Below are positions 18,747-28,292 of a stretch of 64,000 nt of DNA, one piece after another (within the stretch, counting starts at the first letter, position 1; every line of letters starts with the position of its first letter). The DNA comes from Candidatus Competibacteraceae bacterium (lineage in GTDB: Bacteria; Pseudomonadota; Gammaproteobacteria; Competibacterales; Competibacteraceae), in assembly GCA_016712625.1 (NCBI GenBank), contig JADJQQ010000003.1, positions 124,001 to 188,000 of the forward strand. The letters run 5' to 3'. A model generated the notes under the pieces. It was not told where the DNA came from, ran no database searches, and saw only the letters and a program-made list of their open reading frames with translations. A program made the translations under genes and the position numbers.

Positions 18747-19199
18747 CATGGACAGCTAAATTAATATTGGCTGGATACTTTTTTGAATGCAAGTATCGCT
18801 TTTGCATGTAAAATGGATAATGTATCTCTTGTATATTATCTTCCATTTGATGCGCACACTTATTTTCCTATCTCTAAATCTGGAATTAAAGATAGAGGTA
18901 AATTTGTTATAAGAGACGAATACTTTCAAGAAATTCTAAATAAAATGACATTTAAATTAACAGATAATTTCTATGAAAACATTAGAATGTTAGTATTGTA
19001 TAAGAGAAAAAATTATTATATTAACCAAACGGGAGCCATCGAATTAAACGGTAAGTTCATTGGATCCATTGATCAAGAATCTATTAAAAATTTTATTGCT
19101 GGATATGGTCTATATACATGGAAGAACTGCCAGCCATTATATAATTTATTATCAAAATATAAAAAAATAACCACTTCATCAATTGAAACTGGGTTGTGA
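18743..19199 (+). CDS. Candidate immunity protein 1 for the RHS metalloprotease tip, exported
   Basis: Starts at an ATG overlapping the toxin stop (ATGA). Restoring one T in the T7 run at 18777-18783 joins MTWTAKLILAGYFF to LNASIAFACKMDNVS. This makes a hydrophobic signal sequence with a possible cleavage or lipid site before Cys, then a beta-rich, AT-coded mature domain. Position directly behind the toxin and export both argue for immunity acting in the envelope. No family recognised. Confidence 0.5.
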
Positions 19200-19663
19200 T
19201 ACTTAGGAGTCCGAGGAGATAGGAAGCCTACAACTGTAAGTGACATCTTCGCCTACGTTAACAACGATCCGGTTAACTGGGTAGATTCGGAAGGTCTCCG
19301 TCCTTTAACTAATTCTGAAAAATTCTATCTCCAACCATATATTTTTAAGACAACCTTAGACAAGGCAGATATTCACACTGGTGACATGCCTTTTTATGCT
19401 CCAGACTGGGCCACGGGTATTACCCGAGATAATGATATCTATTTTCGTGATCCAAATTTGGTATTCGACACTCCTGAGAGTCTTGGATTGCTAGGCCATG
19501 AATTATTGCATGTTGAGCAATATTCTTCTGGAATGACTGATCTTTCATATATATTTAATAGCCTGGAAGGATACAAAAAAATCCTTACGAGATTGAGGCA
19601 TATAAACTTCAAGAAGAAATAACTAGATCCCTCCGAAAAAGGTATGGCAACTTTTGCCCATGA
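19200..19663 (+). pseudogene. Orphan RHS C-terminal tip with HELLH metalloprotease motif
   Basis: A second RHS junction (DIFAYVNNDPVNWVDSEGL) repeats the one at about 18.3 kb. A different toxin with GLLGHELLHVEQYSSGMT (HExxH) follows. One missing A in the A7 run near 19578 shifts the frame; restored, the protein continues NPYEIEAYKLQEEI and ends RKRYGNFCP at TGA 19661-19663. It has no RHS core of its own, so it is a displaced tip cassette that can recombine onto the upstream core. Confidence 0.65.
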
Positions 19664-20088
19664 AAATAATTTATTTGCTAACGATCTCTATTATTTTCGG
19701 GTGTGCATCTAACGTTGAAGATATAGAAAATAGTAGATTAGGCAAAGATTTTTATCGTAAAAACATAGCTATATCTGATCAAATGAAGGAGATCAAGAGT
19801 TTTAGTATTAATGAACAATATGAAATTTTTGAGTTTGGAAACAGAGTGATATATCCTCCAGCAAGTTATTTAGCACTTTCACTTGCAGAACAAGGAGAAA
19901 TAATTATTCCATTCCTTAGAGATAAGCTAGAAAATACCAATGATGAATTGACTATTCGAGATATCATATTGATATTTTCTGAAATGGTGGAATTAAAAAA
20001 TTATGAATTTTCAAAAGACTTGAGACTTAGAAAATTAATAAGGCAGAAGGTTGATAATATGAAAGGGATTTGGTACCTAGCAGTCTGA
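19660..20088 (+). CDS. Candidate immunity lipoprotein 2
   Basis: The ATG at 19660 overlaps the toxin stop. MKIIYLLTISIIFGCASN is a clear lipoprotein signal (lipobox IFGC), followed by an acidic helical domain of about 125 aa. As the gene right behind an RHS tip toxin it is the expected cognate immunity protein, and it should sit on the outer face of the membrane or in the periplasm. Confidence 0.6.
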   Translation: MKIIYLLTISIIFGCASNVEDIENSRLGKDFYRKNIAISDQMKEIKSFSINEQYEIFEFGNRVIYPPASYLALSLAEQGEIIIPFLRDKLENTNDELTIRDIILIFSEMVELKNYEFSKDLRLRKLIRQKVDNMKGIWYLAV

Positions 20089-20141
20089 GAGAAGTATTCG
20101 GGAATGTAGATAGGGTAGTCTAGATAACCGCCGTTACCAGA

Positions 20142-21431
20142 TCATAAGCGGATTGCATATAGAACTTCACTAAATGAATTCTGAACTATCTTCCATCTCC
20201 CATTTCCTTCGCTCCAAACTACTGAATTATTTTCATTGTCTTGGTAGATAGCTCGAACTGAAAGCTGCTTATTGACAGTTTTCCCGTGATCTATAAATAC
20301 AAGATTAACCATAACATGGGATACTGCTGCGGCTTGATCTTCGACAGAAATTATTTCAAAAGAAGATGGAACATTTCTACCAAAATCTTCTTTTGCCATC
20401 CCTGCTTTTTTACCTTTTGTTGTATCCGTGAAGGACAAGATAGCTTCAGCCAAAAGGCCATAACGTCGATTACACCAGTTTTCAATAAATTCAGAAACAG
20501 CGCATTCTGGCGTACCATTTGGTAACTCCGAAGAACTACCGAAGTGAGGCAAATGGCCTAACTCGTTTTCTTTACGTGGACTCCACTTTTCGAGAAGTTT
20601 ATTCTTACGATTGTTCTCGGCGATTTGAGAGACGAGTTCAGTCCAGATAATCTTCACTTTAGGTTTTTGTGATTTTTTACCATCTGAGATAGCAACAGCC
20701 CAATCACGAGCTGCAAATAGTGCTGCCCAGCATTTTGCGGCTGCTATTCTGTTGTCAAATGCAAGCTCTCTTCCATGTAATATTCCATTTCGATACGGAA
20801 TTGTTATTGCTTCTTCGTTTGTTTTGTTTCTACCTTTAGTCATCTATGATGCTATAGATTGAAGACCAGTTTCGTGAGCAGCTATGGAATCCCAAGCGGT
20901 CATGTCTACTGATTCTGCAAAAAAACCAACATGCCTTGAAACATCATTAACTACGCCATCAAGAATACTAAGAAGTAAAGGTATGCAAGCGTGATAACGC
21001 TCAGCGAGATAATCGTCTTTTGCGAGACTAACAAGCCTAATACGACGCCTAAACTCACTATTTCCATTGAACTGCTTAATTCTAAATCTTAAGGTCTCTT
21101 CGTCGTAAGTTTCAGCTAAATATAACTCTGCTTTCTCTATTCCTGAAGCTTCATAATGATTTATTGCCTCCCTTATAACCTCTAGATTCATTGATTCATA
21201 TGCAATCCAACCATATGGGGAGAATATCTCGTTGAATCGATCTGGCATCTGTAAAATTTCAGCCTGCTTCTTTATCTCCGATAATTTTGCAAAGGCATCG
21301 CCAAGGTTTGGAAATAATTTGCGTGCAAAAGGTAGCTCTCTATAAATAGATTCAAGACTCCCAAATACCTGTAATTGTTCTATCCATTCAGCACAGGACA
21401 AATTGTCAATAATACGATTCGATTTGCTCAT
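20142..21431 (-). CDS. Conserved hypothetical protein split by one in-frame TAG
   Basis: Two reading frames (20844-21431, 195 aa, and 20142-20843, 233 aa) are in the same phase, separated only by TAG at 20844-20846, and the text reads through sensibly: HETGLQSIAS, stop, MTKGRNKTNEEAITIPYRNGILHGRELAFDNR. Single homologues that I recall carry both halves, so this is probably one gene with a nonsense codon. It could instead be two coupled genes, the second starting at the ATG after the TAG. IPYRNGILHG and AAAKCWAALFAARDWA look like the conserved core. GAGGTGATG precedes the ATG at 21431. Function unknown. Confidence 0.55.
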
Positions 21432-21446
21432 GCGTTAAACATCACC

Positions 21447-21593
21447 TCACTTCTTGCCGCGACTGGGCCGCTGAGTCAGGGCCGATCCGGCTGCGCTCTT
21501 CGCATCCTTGCTTGCCTTCGGATTGCTCAAAACTCTACCCGCTGCGGAAGCTGCTTTCTTACTCGTCACTTCGCTGTTGCTTTTCTTTGCCAT
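21447..21593 (-). CDS. Short conserved Lys/Ser/Ala-rich protein, 48 aa
   Basis: ATG at 21593 with GAGGTG upstream. The product begins MAKKSNSEVTSKKAASAAGR and continues VLSNPKASKDAKSAAGSALTQ, a basic disordered small protein widespread in proteobacteria beside unknown genes (recognised by pattern). It lies 15 bp upstream of the split gene 20142-21431 and is likely co-transcribed with it. No biochemical role is known to me. Confidence 0.65.
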   Translation of the reverse strand: MAKKSNSEVTSKKAASAAGRVLSNPKASKDAKSAAGSALTQRPSRGKK

Positions 21594-21789
21594 AAAATCA
21601 CCTCATCTATTTGAAACATATATAAATTTTAAATTTGCGATCATTTTAGCAAGCTTATTCTATAGTGTGATTATAGAACATGCAAGTATTGTTTTGCCTT
21701 TTTTGTTCTTTAGTGCCAATATAGGATCTAAAGAACAAACTCAGGGAGCGAAGTCATCGCAACCAAAACCCAAGCGGGAGAGCAAAACC

Positions 21790-23059
21790 ATGTCCTTCAA
21801 CCCAAACACCTCGGAAGGAGGCTGCGCGAAGCAAGGAAAACTGCGGATTGAGCCAACAAGTTGCGGCTGATTCCATCGGCATACCGCGAACGGCGGTCAC
21901 GCAACTTGAGGCGGGCAACCGTGCCGTTTCAACCCTGGAACTGGCCCAACTTGCGGAGTTGTACAAACAGCCTGTAGCCGATTTCTTTAGCGAACAACCT
22001 CTTCGTGAGGATGATCTACTGGTCGCGCTGCATCGGTTGGCTCCGGGCCTCGATACCCGTTCGGATATCAAAGAGCAGGTAGAGCGCTGCCTGAGCCTCT
22101 GTCGGGAAGGTTGCTCGCTGGAAAATTATTGGGCCGATCCCCGCGAAGTGGCCCGCCAGCCTATAACTTGCCCGCGCCACGAACGGCCAGTGAAGCCGTT
22201 CGGCAAGGTGAGCAAGTGGCTCTCCAAGAGCGGAAGCGGCTTGGTTTGGGTCAGACGCCCATTGCCAACATGGGAGAATTGATCTCGGATCAAGGGATCT
22301 GGTCCTCTGGTGTCAACTTGCCTGATGAAATGTCCGGCCTGTTTCTACGCCATACCTCCATCGGCATGGCGATCCTCGTCAATTTTGACCATGTTCAGGG
22401 GCGCAAACGCTTTTCCTACGCGCATGAGTACGCCCATGCCCTACTCGACCGGGATCGCACGGCCACGGTCTCAACTCGCGATAATGCTTCCGAACTGATT
22501 GAGAAGCGAAGCAAACGCTTTGCCGCCGCGTTGCTGATGCCCGGTGAAGGGGTAACGGAGTTCCTCCGCTCTCTCGATAAAGGATTGCCTAGCCGATATG
22601 AACAAACGATTTTCGACGTAGCGACTGAAGGGCGGATTGATACCCAAACTCGGCCTGTTCCTGGGTCTCAGGCCATTACTCATCAGGATGCGGCAATGCT
22701 TGCTCATCACTTCGGGGTGAGCTACCAGCGCTACTTACCGGCTAAAGAGCCTGAACCTAGTTTCACAACCAGAATGTGCCAAACTGCTAGAGCGAGAATC
22801 GGAAGGGAAAGGATTTCTCGACTTCCTAAAAATGTTGGATGATCTCGATAAGCCAGAAAGCAGAGAACGGCAAGATCGCGAATTGAAGAGTCAAATAGTT
22901 CACCTTGCCATTGAAGCTTATCGCCGGGAAGAGATTTCTCGGGGCAAGCTTCTTGATCTCAGCAAGAAGCTGGAATTACCTGGACGCAAGCTGATTGAGC
23001 TTGCTGGAAGCCGTCAAGGAAGATTAGTTACTGGAGTGCTACTGGACTCATTACTGTGA
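21790..23059 (+). CDS. XRE regulator with ImmA/IrrE metallopeptidase domain, frameshifted
   Basis: GGGAG precedes ATG 21790. An HTH (LSQQVAADSIGIPRTAVTQLEAGNR) is followed by a zinc peptidase domain with RKRFSYAHEYAHALLD (HExxH) and AAALLMPGEGVTEF. The C-terminal helical part ends LVTGVLLDSLL. The protein jumps frames at about 21808, 21849, 22128 and 22735. The first three are repaired by one base in C or T runs; the last by a GC dinucleotide. ImmA/IrrE-type proteins cleave a partner repressor. Such genes are usually followed by a PIN-like gene, here only a stub (23056-23094). Confidence 0.65.
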
Positions 23060-23094
23060 ATGAAGCAGACGCTATTAAAGATAAATGGGCTTAA
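23056..23094 (+). pseudogene. Start of a PIN-domain-type partner gene, truncated
   Basis: A GTG overlapping the preceding stop gives VNEADAIKDKWA then TAA. The first residues match the N-terminus commonly found in the PIN-like gene that follows XRE-ImmA proteins, but nothing of the domain remains. Evidence is slight. Confidence 0.25.
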
Positions 23095-23398
23095 ACGCAT
23101 AAATTTAAGCTCAAGATTCATTCCTTTAGTTACTTGCTCTAACTGCTTTCGCTATATTGCTATCCTCATCTTCCTAGTCGAGCGTCCGGTCCCTGGACAG
23201 GCTGTTCCCTGTGGCCTGTCCGGCATCACTGCCGGGGATAAATCGCTGTTCGTTAATGATTGGCCTCGCACTGTGGTATTGAGTCACCGGATGTGAACAA
23301 CGATGGCGTACTCTGTGAAGTATTATATCGCTAGTTCGATGACTAGAAACTTCTGGACAATTTGTCCAGTGCTCAATTCTCAGGCTGAACGCCTAAAA
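23095..23398. other. Non-coding spacer with hairpin
   Basis: No gene. GGACAGGC (23195-23202) and GCCTGTCC (23214-23221) form a perfect 8-bp inverted repeat with an 11-nt loop. It may terminate the regulator transcript or be residue of an inserted element. Confidence 0.35.
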
Positions 23399-24034
23399 TT
23401 AGCCGCCAACGGGGAAGGTCGGCTGCATTTTTGTTAGCTGATTCTCAGTACGGAGCACGATCATAGACTTCTGACCCAGCTCTTTCAATTTGGTTGAAAG
23501 AGCTGCATACCTTCCTTGTTTTTTAAGCCATGAGCCTGCGGAACCAACACGTTTTTGTTTAATAGAAGTCAACGCAGCGCGTTTAGATTGATTACTTTCA
23601 TGCGTTGCAAAGTTTCGTAGTGCTGTTAGTTTCTCAAGAGTATCTTTGTACTTCGAATCTTTGATGATGTCGACCAGATAATGGTCATCGGGAACATATC
23701 TTTTGATGGTCTTAATTAGCCCATCTCGACCTTTGAAGTCAAAATATCCGCCGCCAAGAACCAAGTATTCGCAGACTTCATCAGTAAGATGTTTCGGAAA
23801 ACTCACGCCTGTTGATTCAGATATAGTTGTTGAATTATTGTTGATTGCCCCAACTATCGCTGAGAGCATCATTTGCTCGAATTCTCTGTACAGTCGAATA
23901 ATGGCATATTCGTGACACCATGTTTGGTGCATATCGGTAAGTCCAGTTATTGAGGTATTGACGAAATTCTCTAGCGCTGCGGCCTCGTCAAGGAACTCCT
24001 TAGCTGACTTTTTTATACTCTTTTTCCGTGCCAC
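23399..24034 (-). CDS. HEPN-like protein, candidate RNase
   Basis: 211 aa, helical, very basic at both ends. TALRNFATHES contains R140-x4-H145, the catalytic Rx4-6H signature of HEPN RNases. An upstream helix with CHEYAIIRLYREFEQMM is typical of HEPN/MAE-28990-like proteins. It sits 57 bp downstream of a trypsin-like protease on the same strand. A protease beside a HEPN nuclease suggests a two-gene conflict module in which proteolysis controls the RNase; that is inference. Confidence 0.5.
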   Translation of the reverse strand: MARKKSIKKSAKEFLDEAAALENFVNTSITGLTDMHQTWCHEYAIIRLYREFEQMMLSAIVGAINNNSTTISESTGVSFPKHLTDEVCEYLVLGGGYFDFKGRDGLIKTIKRYVPDDHYLVDIIKDSKYKDTLEKLTALRNFATHESNQSKRAALTSIKQKRVGSAGSWLKKQGRYAALSTKLKELGQKSMIVLRTENQLTKMQPTFPVGG

Positions 24035-24090
24035 TAATATCTCCTTAAGCAGCTAATACTTGCCATCAGCCGTACGCGGTATGTAGCCTG

Positions 24091-24822
24091 TTATCTGATA
24101 TTCCCAACCAAGATGTCTATTGGTGTCTTATATGCCTGAATTGATATACCCCAGATCTCGTTGGTTCTTGCACAGCCTTTACATACGAGTCCAACGAGTG
24201 ATCCTGTATCGCTCAGAATTGGCGCACCACTACAGCCCTGAAAGTGCTCGTGGCCCGGATGAGGAAACGGCAAGGAAAATACATGATAGTCGCCTTCTGT
24301 ACGCAGAAATGACAAACCGGAGTAAATACGCAACTCGCCGCCAAAGTAGACCTGACCAAAGTGGTTCTCATAAGGGGGCATTACCATCCCACAGAATCCA
24401 AATTTGTTATTAGATTGTGGTATATCTTCTAGATTAGGCGTATGTATCGTGATTGGGATTTCTGATTTCACAACGTTTGCTGGCACTTCGATCTCCTGCC
24501 TATAGGCACACACGCTAGATGGCACTTTAACGTATGAAAAATCAACATTCTTAAACATGGGCTTAGACAATGTGCCTTTTGCTAGGAAGTGCATTGCTCC
24601 TAATTGATACGTCTCTGTAGTACGTTTGCTTGGCACATATCTGAGTTGAATTGCCCAATTCTCCTGGTCTCCTGTAACATGAGATACCGTGAGAAGCACT
24701 CTCTCGCCGAAGTAATCAATTAGGCAGCCAGAGGCAATGCCTGTGGGAAGTAGTTGGCCATTTAACCGAACGAGTGGAACACTGGAAAACATGAGACATT
24801 GCTGAAACTCTATATCGTTCAT
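24091..24822 (-). CDS. Trypsin-like serine protease
   Basis: 243 aa with a recognisable chymotrypsin-fold triad: His48 in LLTVSHVTG, Asp94 in KNVDFSYVKV, Ser198 in QGCSGAPILSDTGSLVGLV. No signal peptide, so it acts in the cytoplasm, as defence-linked trypsins do. The AT-rich upstream region contains TATATAAT-like -10 sequence on the minus strand. Likely operon partner of the HEPN gene. Confidence 0.65.
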   Translation of the reverse strand: MNDIEFQQCLMFSSVPLVRLNGQLLPTGIASGCLIDYFGERVLLTVSHVTGDQENWAIQLRYVPSKRTTETYQLGAMHFLAKGTLSKPMFKNVDFSYVKVPSSVCAYRQEIEVPANVVKSEIPITIHTPNLEDIPQSNNKFGFCGMVMPPYENHFGQVYFGGELRIYSGLSFLRTEGDYHVFSLPFPHPGHEHFQGCSGAPILSDTGSLVGLVCKGCARTNEIWGISIQAYKTPIDILVGNIR

Positions 24823-25141
24823 TAACTCTACTCTCTAGAACACATAACTAATTATATAATCTACGCATAACTCCCCGATAGTTAGTTACACAGAAATACT
24901 CTAACCAGCAAGAACAAACGTATAGAAGGCGGGCGGGGGAGCAGGCAATCTATCGTTCGCCAGCACCGATGGTAATCGGGCAAGGGAAAAGGCCCTTTTT
25001 ATCTCCTCGCGTTTTCCAGCCTGCCGCCTGCAAGCCGATTGATTTGCTAATATTCCATAACCCTGCGCGGCCACCCTGCTACCTTGCTCAACCTCTGTTC
25101 GCCAGTGAGCCCGTTCCCTGGTCTCACTGGCTAAACCTCTT
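24823..25141. other. Spacer with terminator-like hairpin
   Basis: Holds the protease promoter at the left. Near 24982-25000, AAGGG-aaaagg-CCCTT is followed by T residues. No gene seen. Confidence 0.35.
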
Positions 25142-25856
25142 TCAAGCCGCTAACCGCTCGGCTTCCGGCTCCTCCACCTTCGGCCCTTCCACCAAAGCGT
25201 AGAGATACTCAAACGCCTTCTGCGCCTGGCTTGCCGCTTTGACCAGCGCGCGGAAATCCTGCTGGAGCACTTTGAGCCAATTGCCAATGTAATTGGCGTG
25301 TTGCAGTTCACCTCGCAAGCCAAGGCGGGCACACAGAAAGGCCGAACCCATTTCAGCCACCAGATTCGACAATTCGCGCTCCGCTCTTCTTGAGCAGATC
25401 GTCGGCCACGACAATCGGCAGAAATACCTCACCTTCCTTCGGCTGCTGCGGGCGCAAGTGATCCAGGCCGGCAATCTGATCCAGGTTGAAGACCACAAAC
25501 GACTTCAACATGGGAATTGTTCGAGACCGTTTGCCGTTCTCCTCGGTCTCATCGTCCACCACCAGGGGTTTGTAGATGATCCCGTGAGTGGCCTTTTCGT
25601 CCTTCCTCACGAAGCCGCCTAGCTCCTTGGCCTGCTCAAATCCTAGCCAAAAGTTGGTGGCGTAACCGTTGCGGGCGGCGGCTTCCCACAAAATGGGAAT
25701 GTTGATGCCGTGGTAGTCGTCTCCGGTCTTTAGGTTGCGCGGGATAGAGAATTCCCCGCCACTTCGATCCCATGCGCATTCCCATGGTTTTACCCCGGCT
25801 TTGAGTTGCTCAATAATCTGGGTCGTAACACTGGCGATAATCGCTTGGTTGTTCAT
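25142..25856 (-). pseudogene. ArdC-like antirestriction protein with internal deletion
   Basis: The ATG at 25856 has GGAGG upstream. The N-terminal domain is intact (MNNQAIIASVTTQIIEQLKAG, PWECAWDR, YHGINIPILWEA, FWLGFEQAKELGG, FVVFNLDQIAGL). At SGARIVESGG the sequence jumps out of frame to ELSNLVAEMGSAFLCARLG and the usual C-terminus. The middle part with the HELTHW zinc site is missing, so a real deletion of about 100-200 bp has occurred. Not functional. Confidence 0.7.
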
Positions 25857-26030
25857 CACAGACCTCCAAAGCAGGAGGCCCAAACCAAGGGAAGCGGGCA
25901 TAAGTGGCCCGTCCCTGCGGTCGGGCCACGTATTGAGAGAAAACCTTGAACAAAGCAGTAGCATGGTGCTGCCGCCTTCACCTCGGGGGTCAAGGCGGGA
26001 GCCTCCATCACGTACTACCCTTAATGGAAA

Positions 26031-26721
26031 TTGCGAGAGGAAGTGTTATCGGACTCGCAACTATGGGAAAGAACAGCGGTGCAACTGACAGATCGAGATC
26101 GGGAAATTCTAATTGCGCTCACGCATAAGGTACGGCTGCTCTCGCTTGAACAAATCGCGCGTACCTGGTGGACAGATTCCCCGTCCGGTATCGCCACTGC
26201 ACGAAAGCGGCTTGCAGTGCTCGCCGATCCGGCAAGTAACTCCTATGTTATGCAGAGAATGAAGCTAAATGCGCACCCTGAAATTGCGCTTGATGGCCCT
26301 ATTTTTCATGGCAACCGGGAGAATCAACTCCGCACTTCGGGGCGCTTTCCTACCGCTTAAAAAAGCGCTGGGATCAAGCTCCAAAACCGACTACGGTTTA
26401 TATTGCTACGAAAAAGCCGCGCGCTATTTTGGCGGATATGGGGGAAAGTTGAGGCGTCCGCTGCAAGCCACACACGATCTTCATGTGGCGCAAATTTACT
26501 TGCGCTTTCTTAAAACCGATCCGGTGCGGGCGGCTCTTTGGGTCTCGGAAGATCGCTTCGCGCCGGAACGCCGACGCGAGAAGTTGCCGGATGCGGTGAT
26601 ACAGGATGCTGCGGGGACTATTGCGCTCGTGATTGAATTCGGCGGGGCGTATGACGCAAAGCATGTGGAGCGGGTACACCTAGATTGTGTCACCCGCTCT
26701 CTGCCGTATGAGCTGTGGTAA
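26031..26721 (+). CDS. Replication-relaxation-like winged-helix plasmid protein, frameshifted
   Basis: Begins with VQLTDRDREILIALTHKVRLLSL, the start typical of plasmid winged-helix 'replication-relaxation' proteins. The frame changes at about 26306 and 26408 are each repaired by one base in a T or A run. The joined protein has WQPGE, HFGALSYRLKKRW, YIATKKAARYFGG and the end LVIEFGGAYDAKHVERVHLDC. It is convergent with the minus-strand transfer operon. A related but different protein is at 30971-31648. TTG/GTG start uncertain. Confidence 0.45.
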
Positions 26722-26725
26722 GGGC

Positions 26726-26884
26726 TTACTTGCCTAATATCCCCTTCTCTATCCAAATCTCGGCATACAGGTTGAATTCTTCCAAGCGTTTCTCCATTTC
26801 AACCCAGTCCGCTTCGGTCGTTGGAGATTTCCACTTCGGTCGATCATTATCTTGAAGATTAGCGTGAGCCACAAATCTTTTCAC
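26726..26884 (-). CDS. Small hypothetical protein, 52 aa
   Basis: A GTG start at 26884 overlaps the upstream stop as GTGA. The product begins MKRFVAHANLQDNDRPKWKS and continues with TTEADWVEMEKRLEEFNLYA, amphipathic helix-like. It is translationally coupled to the secreted protein gene upstream, so it is probably real and part of the transfer operon. Function unknown. Confidence 0.45.
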   Translation of the reverse strand: MKRFVAHANLQDNDRPKWKSPTTEADWVEMEKRLEEFNLYAEIWIEKGILGK

Positions 26885-27822
26885 ATTTTTAAGCGCTCAC
26901 ACACCAGCATATCACCATACGATACTGGATTATTGTGGATATCCATTCCGGCCCACCTGCAACTATTACCGCGAAGCATCCGCCGGCCTGGAGCCAGATA
27001 CGGCTGAAAACGGCTTAAGGTTGCGCTGCTCGTCGCTCGTTGGGCAAATCGTTGACGCTCGGCTTGTTGCCGAATTTGTTCTTTCTCCTGATTCAGGCGT
27101 TCAATCTCTTGCCGGGCGACTTCTTCTTGCTTGTTAGCCTCTGCCTCGGTAATGCGTTTTTGAATGTTGTATTTTGCCTGGTTACGGGCGACTTGTTGAG
27201 CTTCTAATTCACGTTTTGCTTGCTCTTCTTTCGCCTGATCAATTGCAGCAGCGAGAGTTGGCGAATTGGGGCTCACTTGAATTCCCTTAGTCCGCTGCAA
27301 CAAAACTCTCCACTTAGCCTGTAACCGGTCGTACTCAGTCAATGCTTCTTTGGCATCTTTACTAGCGGTGCGTATTTCCACCACTAGGGCCTCGGTCGGT
27401 GCGTAAAGACTGTTATCGCTTGCAGCCTGTAGGGGCGTAAGCATACTTTGAACTTGACTGCGCATTCCCTGCACCTGAATCAAAGGATAGCGTTTGCCCT
27501 CCTGAAGATTAATAAAATCCTCAACACTCATGGGATCGCTTGCCAGTGCTTGACCCTCGGCACTGGTAAGAATTGCTTTCATCTGACTTTCCCAACGCTC
27601 AATTGCAGCTTGCAAAGTGTCCAGGTCTTTAATGACCGCATTCCCTTCTGTCAGCGTCGCCAAGCGCTTTCCCTTGGCAATTACGGCTTGTTCCTGCTTG
27701 GCTTGATCGGCGTTTTCGCTGTTTAAGCGCTGTTCGAGAAGCTTTCCAACCTCCTCTTCCGCGCCAAGCGCGAACGAATTAAAAGCAGTGAGTCCAATAA
27801 GCAAAAGCCAACCTCTGTCCAT
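26881..27822 (-). CDS. Secreted coiled-coil protein of the transfer operon
   Basis: 313 aa from ATG 27822 (GAGG upstream); residues 1-20 (MDRGWLLLIGLTAFNSFALG) are a signal peptide. The body is helical with a long Gln/Glu/Arg coiled coil at about residues 190-265 (EAEANKQEEVARQEIERL). The tail has RRMLRGNSCRWAGMDIHNN with a Cys. It resembles periplasmic accessory proteins of conjugation systems in character, not in a named family. Confidence 0.45.
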   Translation of the reverse strand: MDRGWLLLIGLTAFNSFALGAEEEVGKLLEQRLNSENADQAKQEQAVIAKGKRLATLTEGNAVIKDLDTLQAAIERWESQMKAILTSAEGQALASDPMSVEDFINLQEGKRYPLIQVQGMRSQVQSMLTPLQAASDNSLYAPTEALVVEIRTASKDAKEALTEYDRLQAKWRVLLQRTKGIQVSPNSPTLAAAIDQAKEEQAKRELEAQQVARNQAKYNIQKRITEAEANKQEEVARQEIERLNQEKEQIRQQAERQRFAQRATSSATLSRFQPYLAPGRRMLRGNSCRWAGMDIHNNPVSYGDMLVCERLKM

Positions 27823-27859
27823 CGTTATTTCCTCTAATGTGGAGAAGATAAAGAAAGCT

Positions 27860-28285
27860 TTATTCGTTAGCGGGGATCGCTTTCTGATTTGCAGGATCAA
27901 TAACCCCTCGCGCCTGATAGAGTGACTGCAAGTGTTTTGCCCATGGGGAAGCGCTAATTTTCTCGCTCACCTCGGGCGGCGATTCGTTTTCAGAGAGAAT
28001 ATAAGCCGTGCGTAGCGCTGGCGCTTCTGGGCGGGCTTCGGTTCTGCGTTTGCGGTGGGTTACCAAAGTATGAGCACTTGGAGCCGGCCACGGGGCGTTT
28101 TTCCGGCGTTCGTATTCTTCAAAGGTAATATGATAGCCGCCGCGAAGCGGAAAGGCATAGCCGCCAAACTGTGAATACCCCTGTCCTCGGCCAATCAGCA
28201 CAACGCTGGTATCTGATTCATCGCTAAGCGCAATGATATCATTTGCCATAAGCCGGGGGCCGACCTTTTCGTAAGCTCCGTTCAT
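27860..28285 (-). CDS. Hypothetical protein of the transfer operon
   Basis: 141 aa. Contains MANDIIALSDESDTSVVLIGRG and GGYHITFEEYERRKNAPW, then a basic Pro/Arg-rich tail. An internal ATG at residue 13 is an alternative start. It lies between the coupling-protein gene and the secreted coiled-coil gene with short spacers. Confidence 0.4.
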   Translation of the reverse strand: MNGAYEKVGPRLMANDIIALSDESDTSVVLIGRGQGYSQFGGYAFPLRGGYHITFEEYERRKNAPWPAPSAHTLVTHRKRRTEARPEAPALRTAYILSENESPPEVSEKISASPWAKHLQSLYQARGVIDPANQKAIPANE

Positions 28286-28292
28286 TTGGCCG

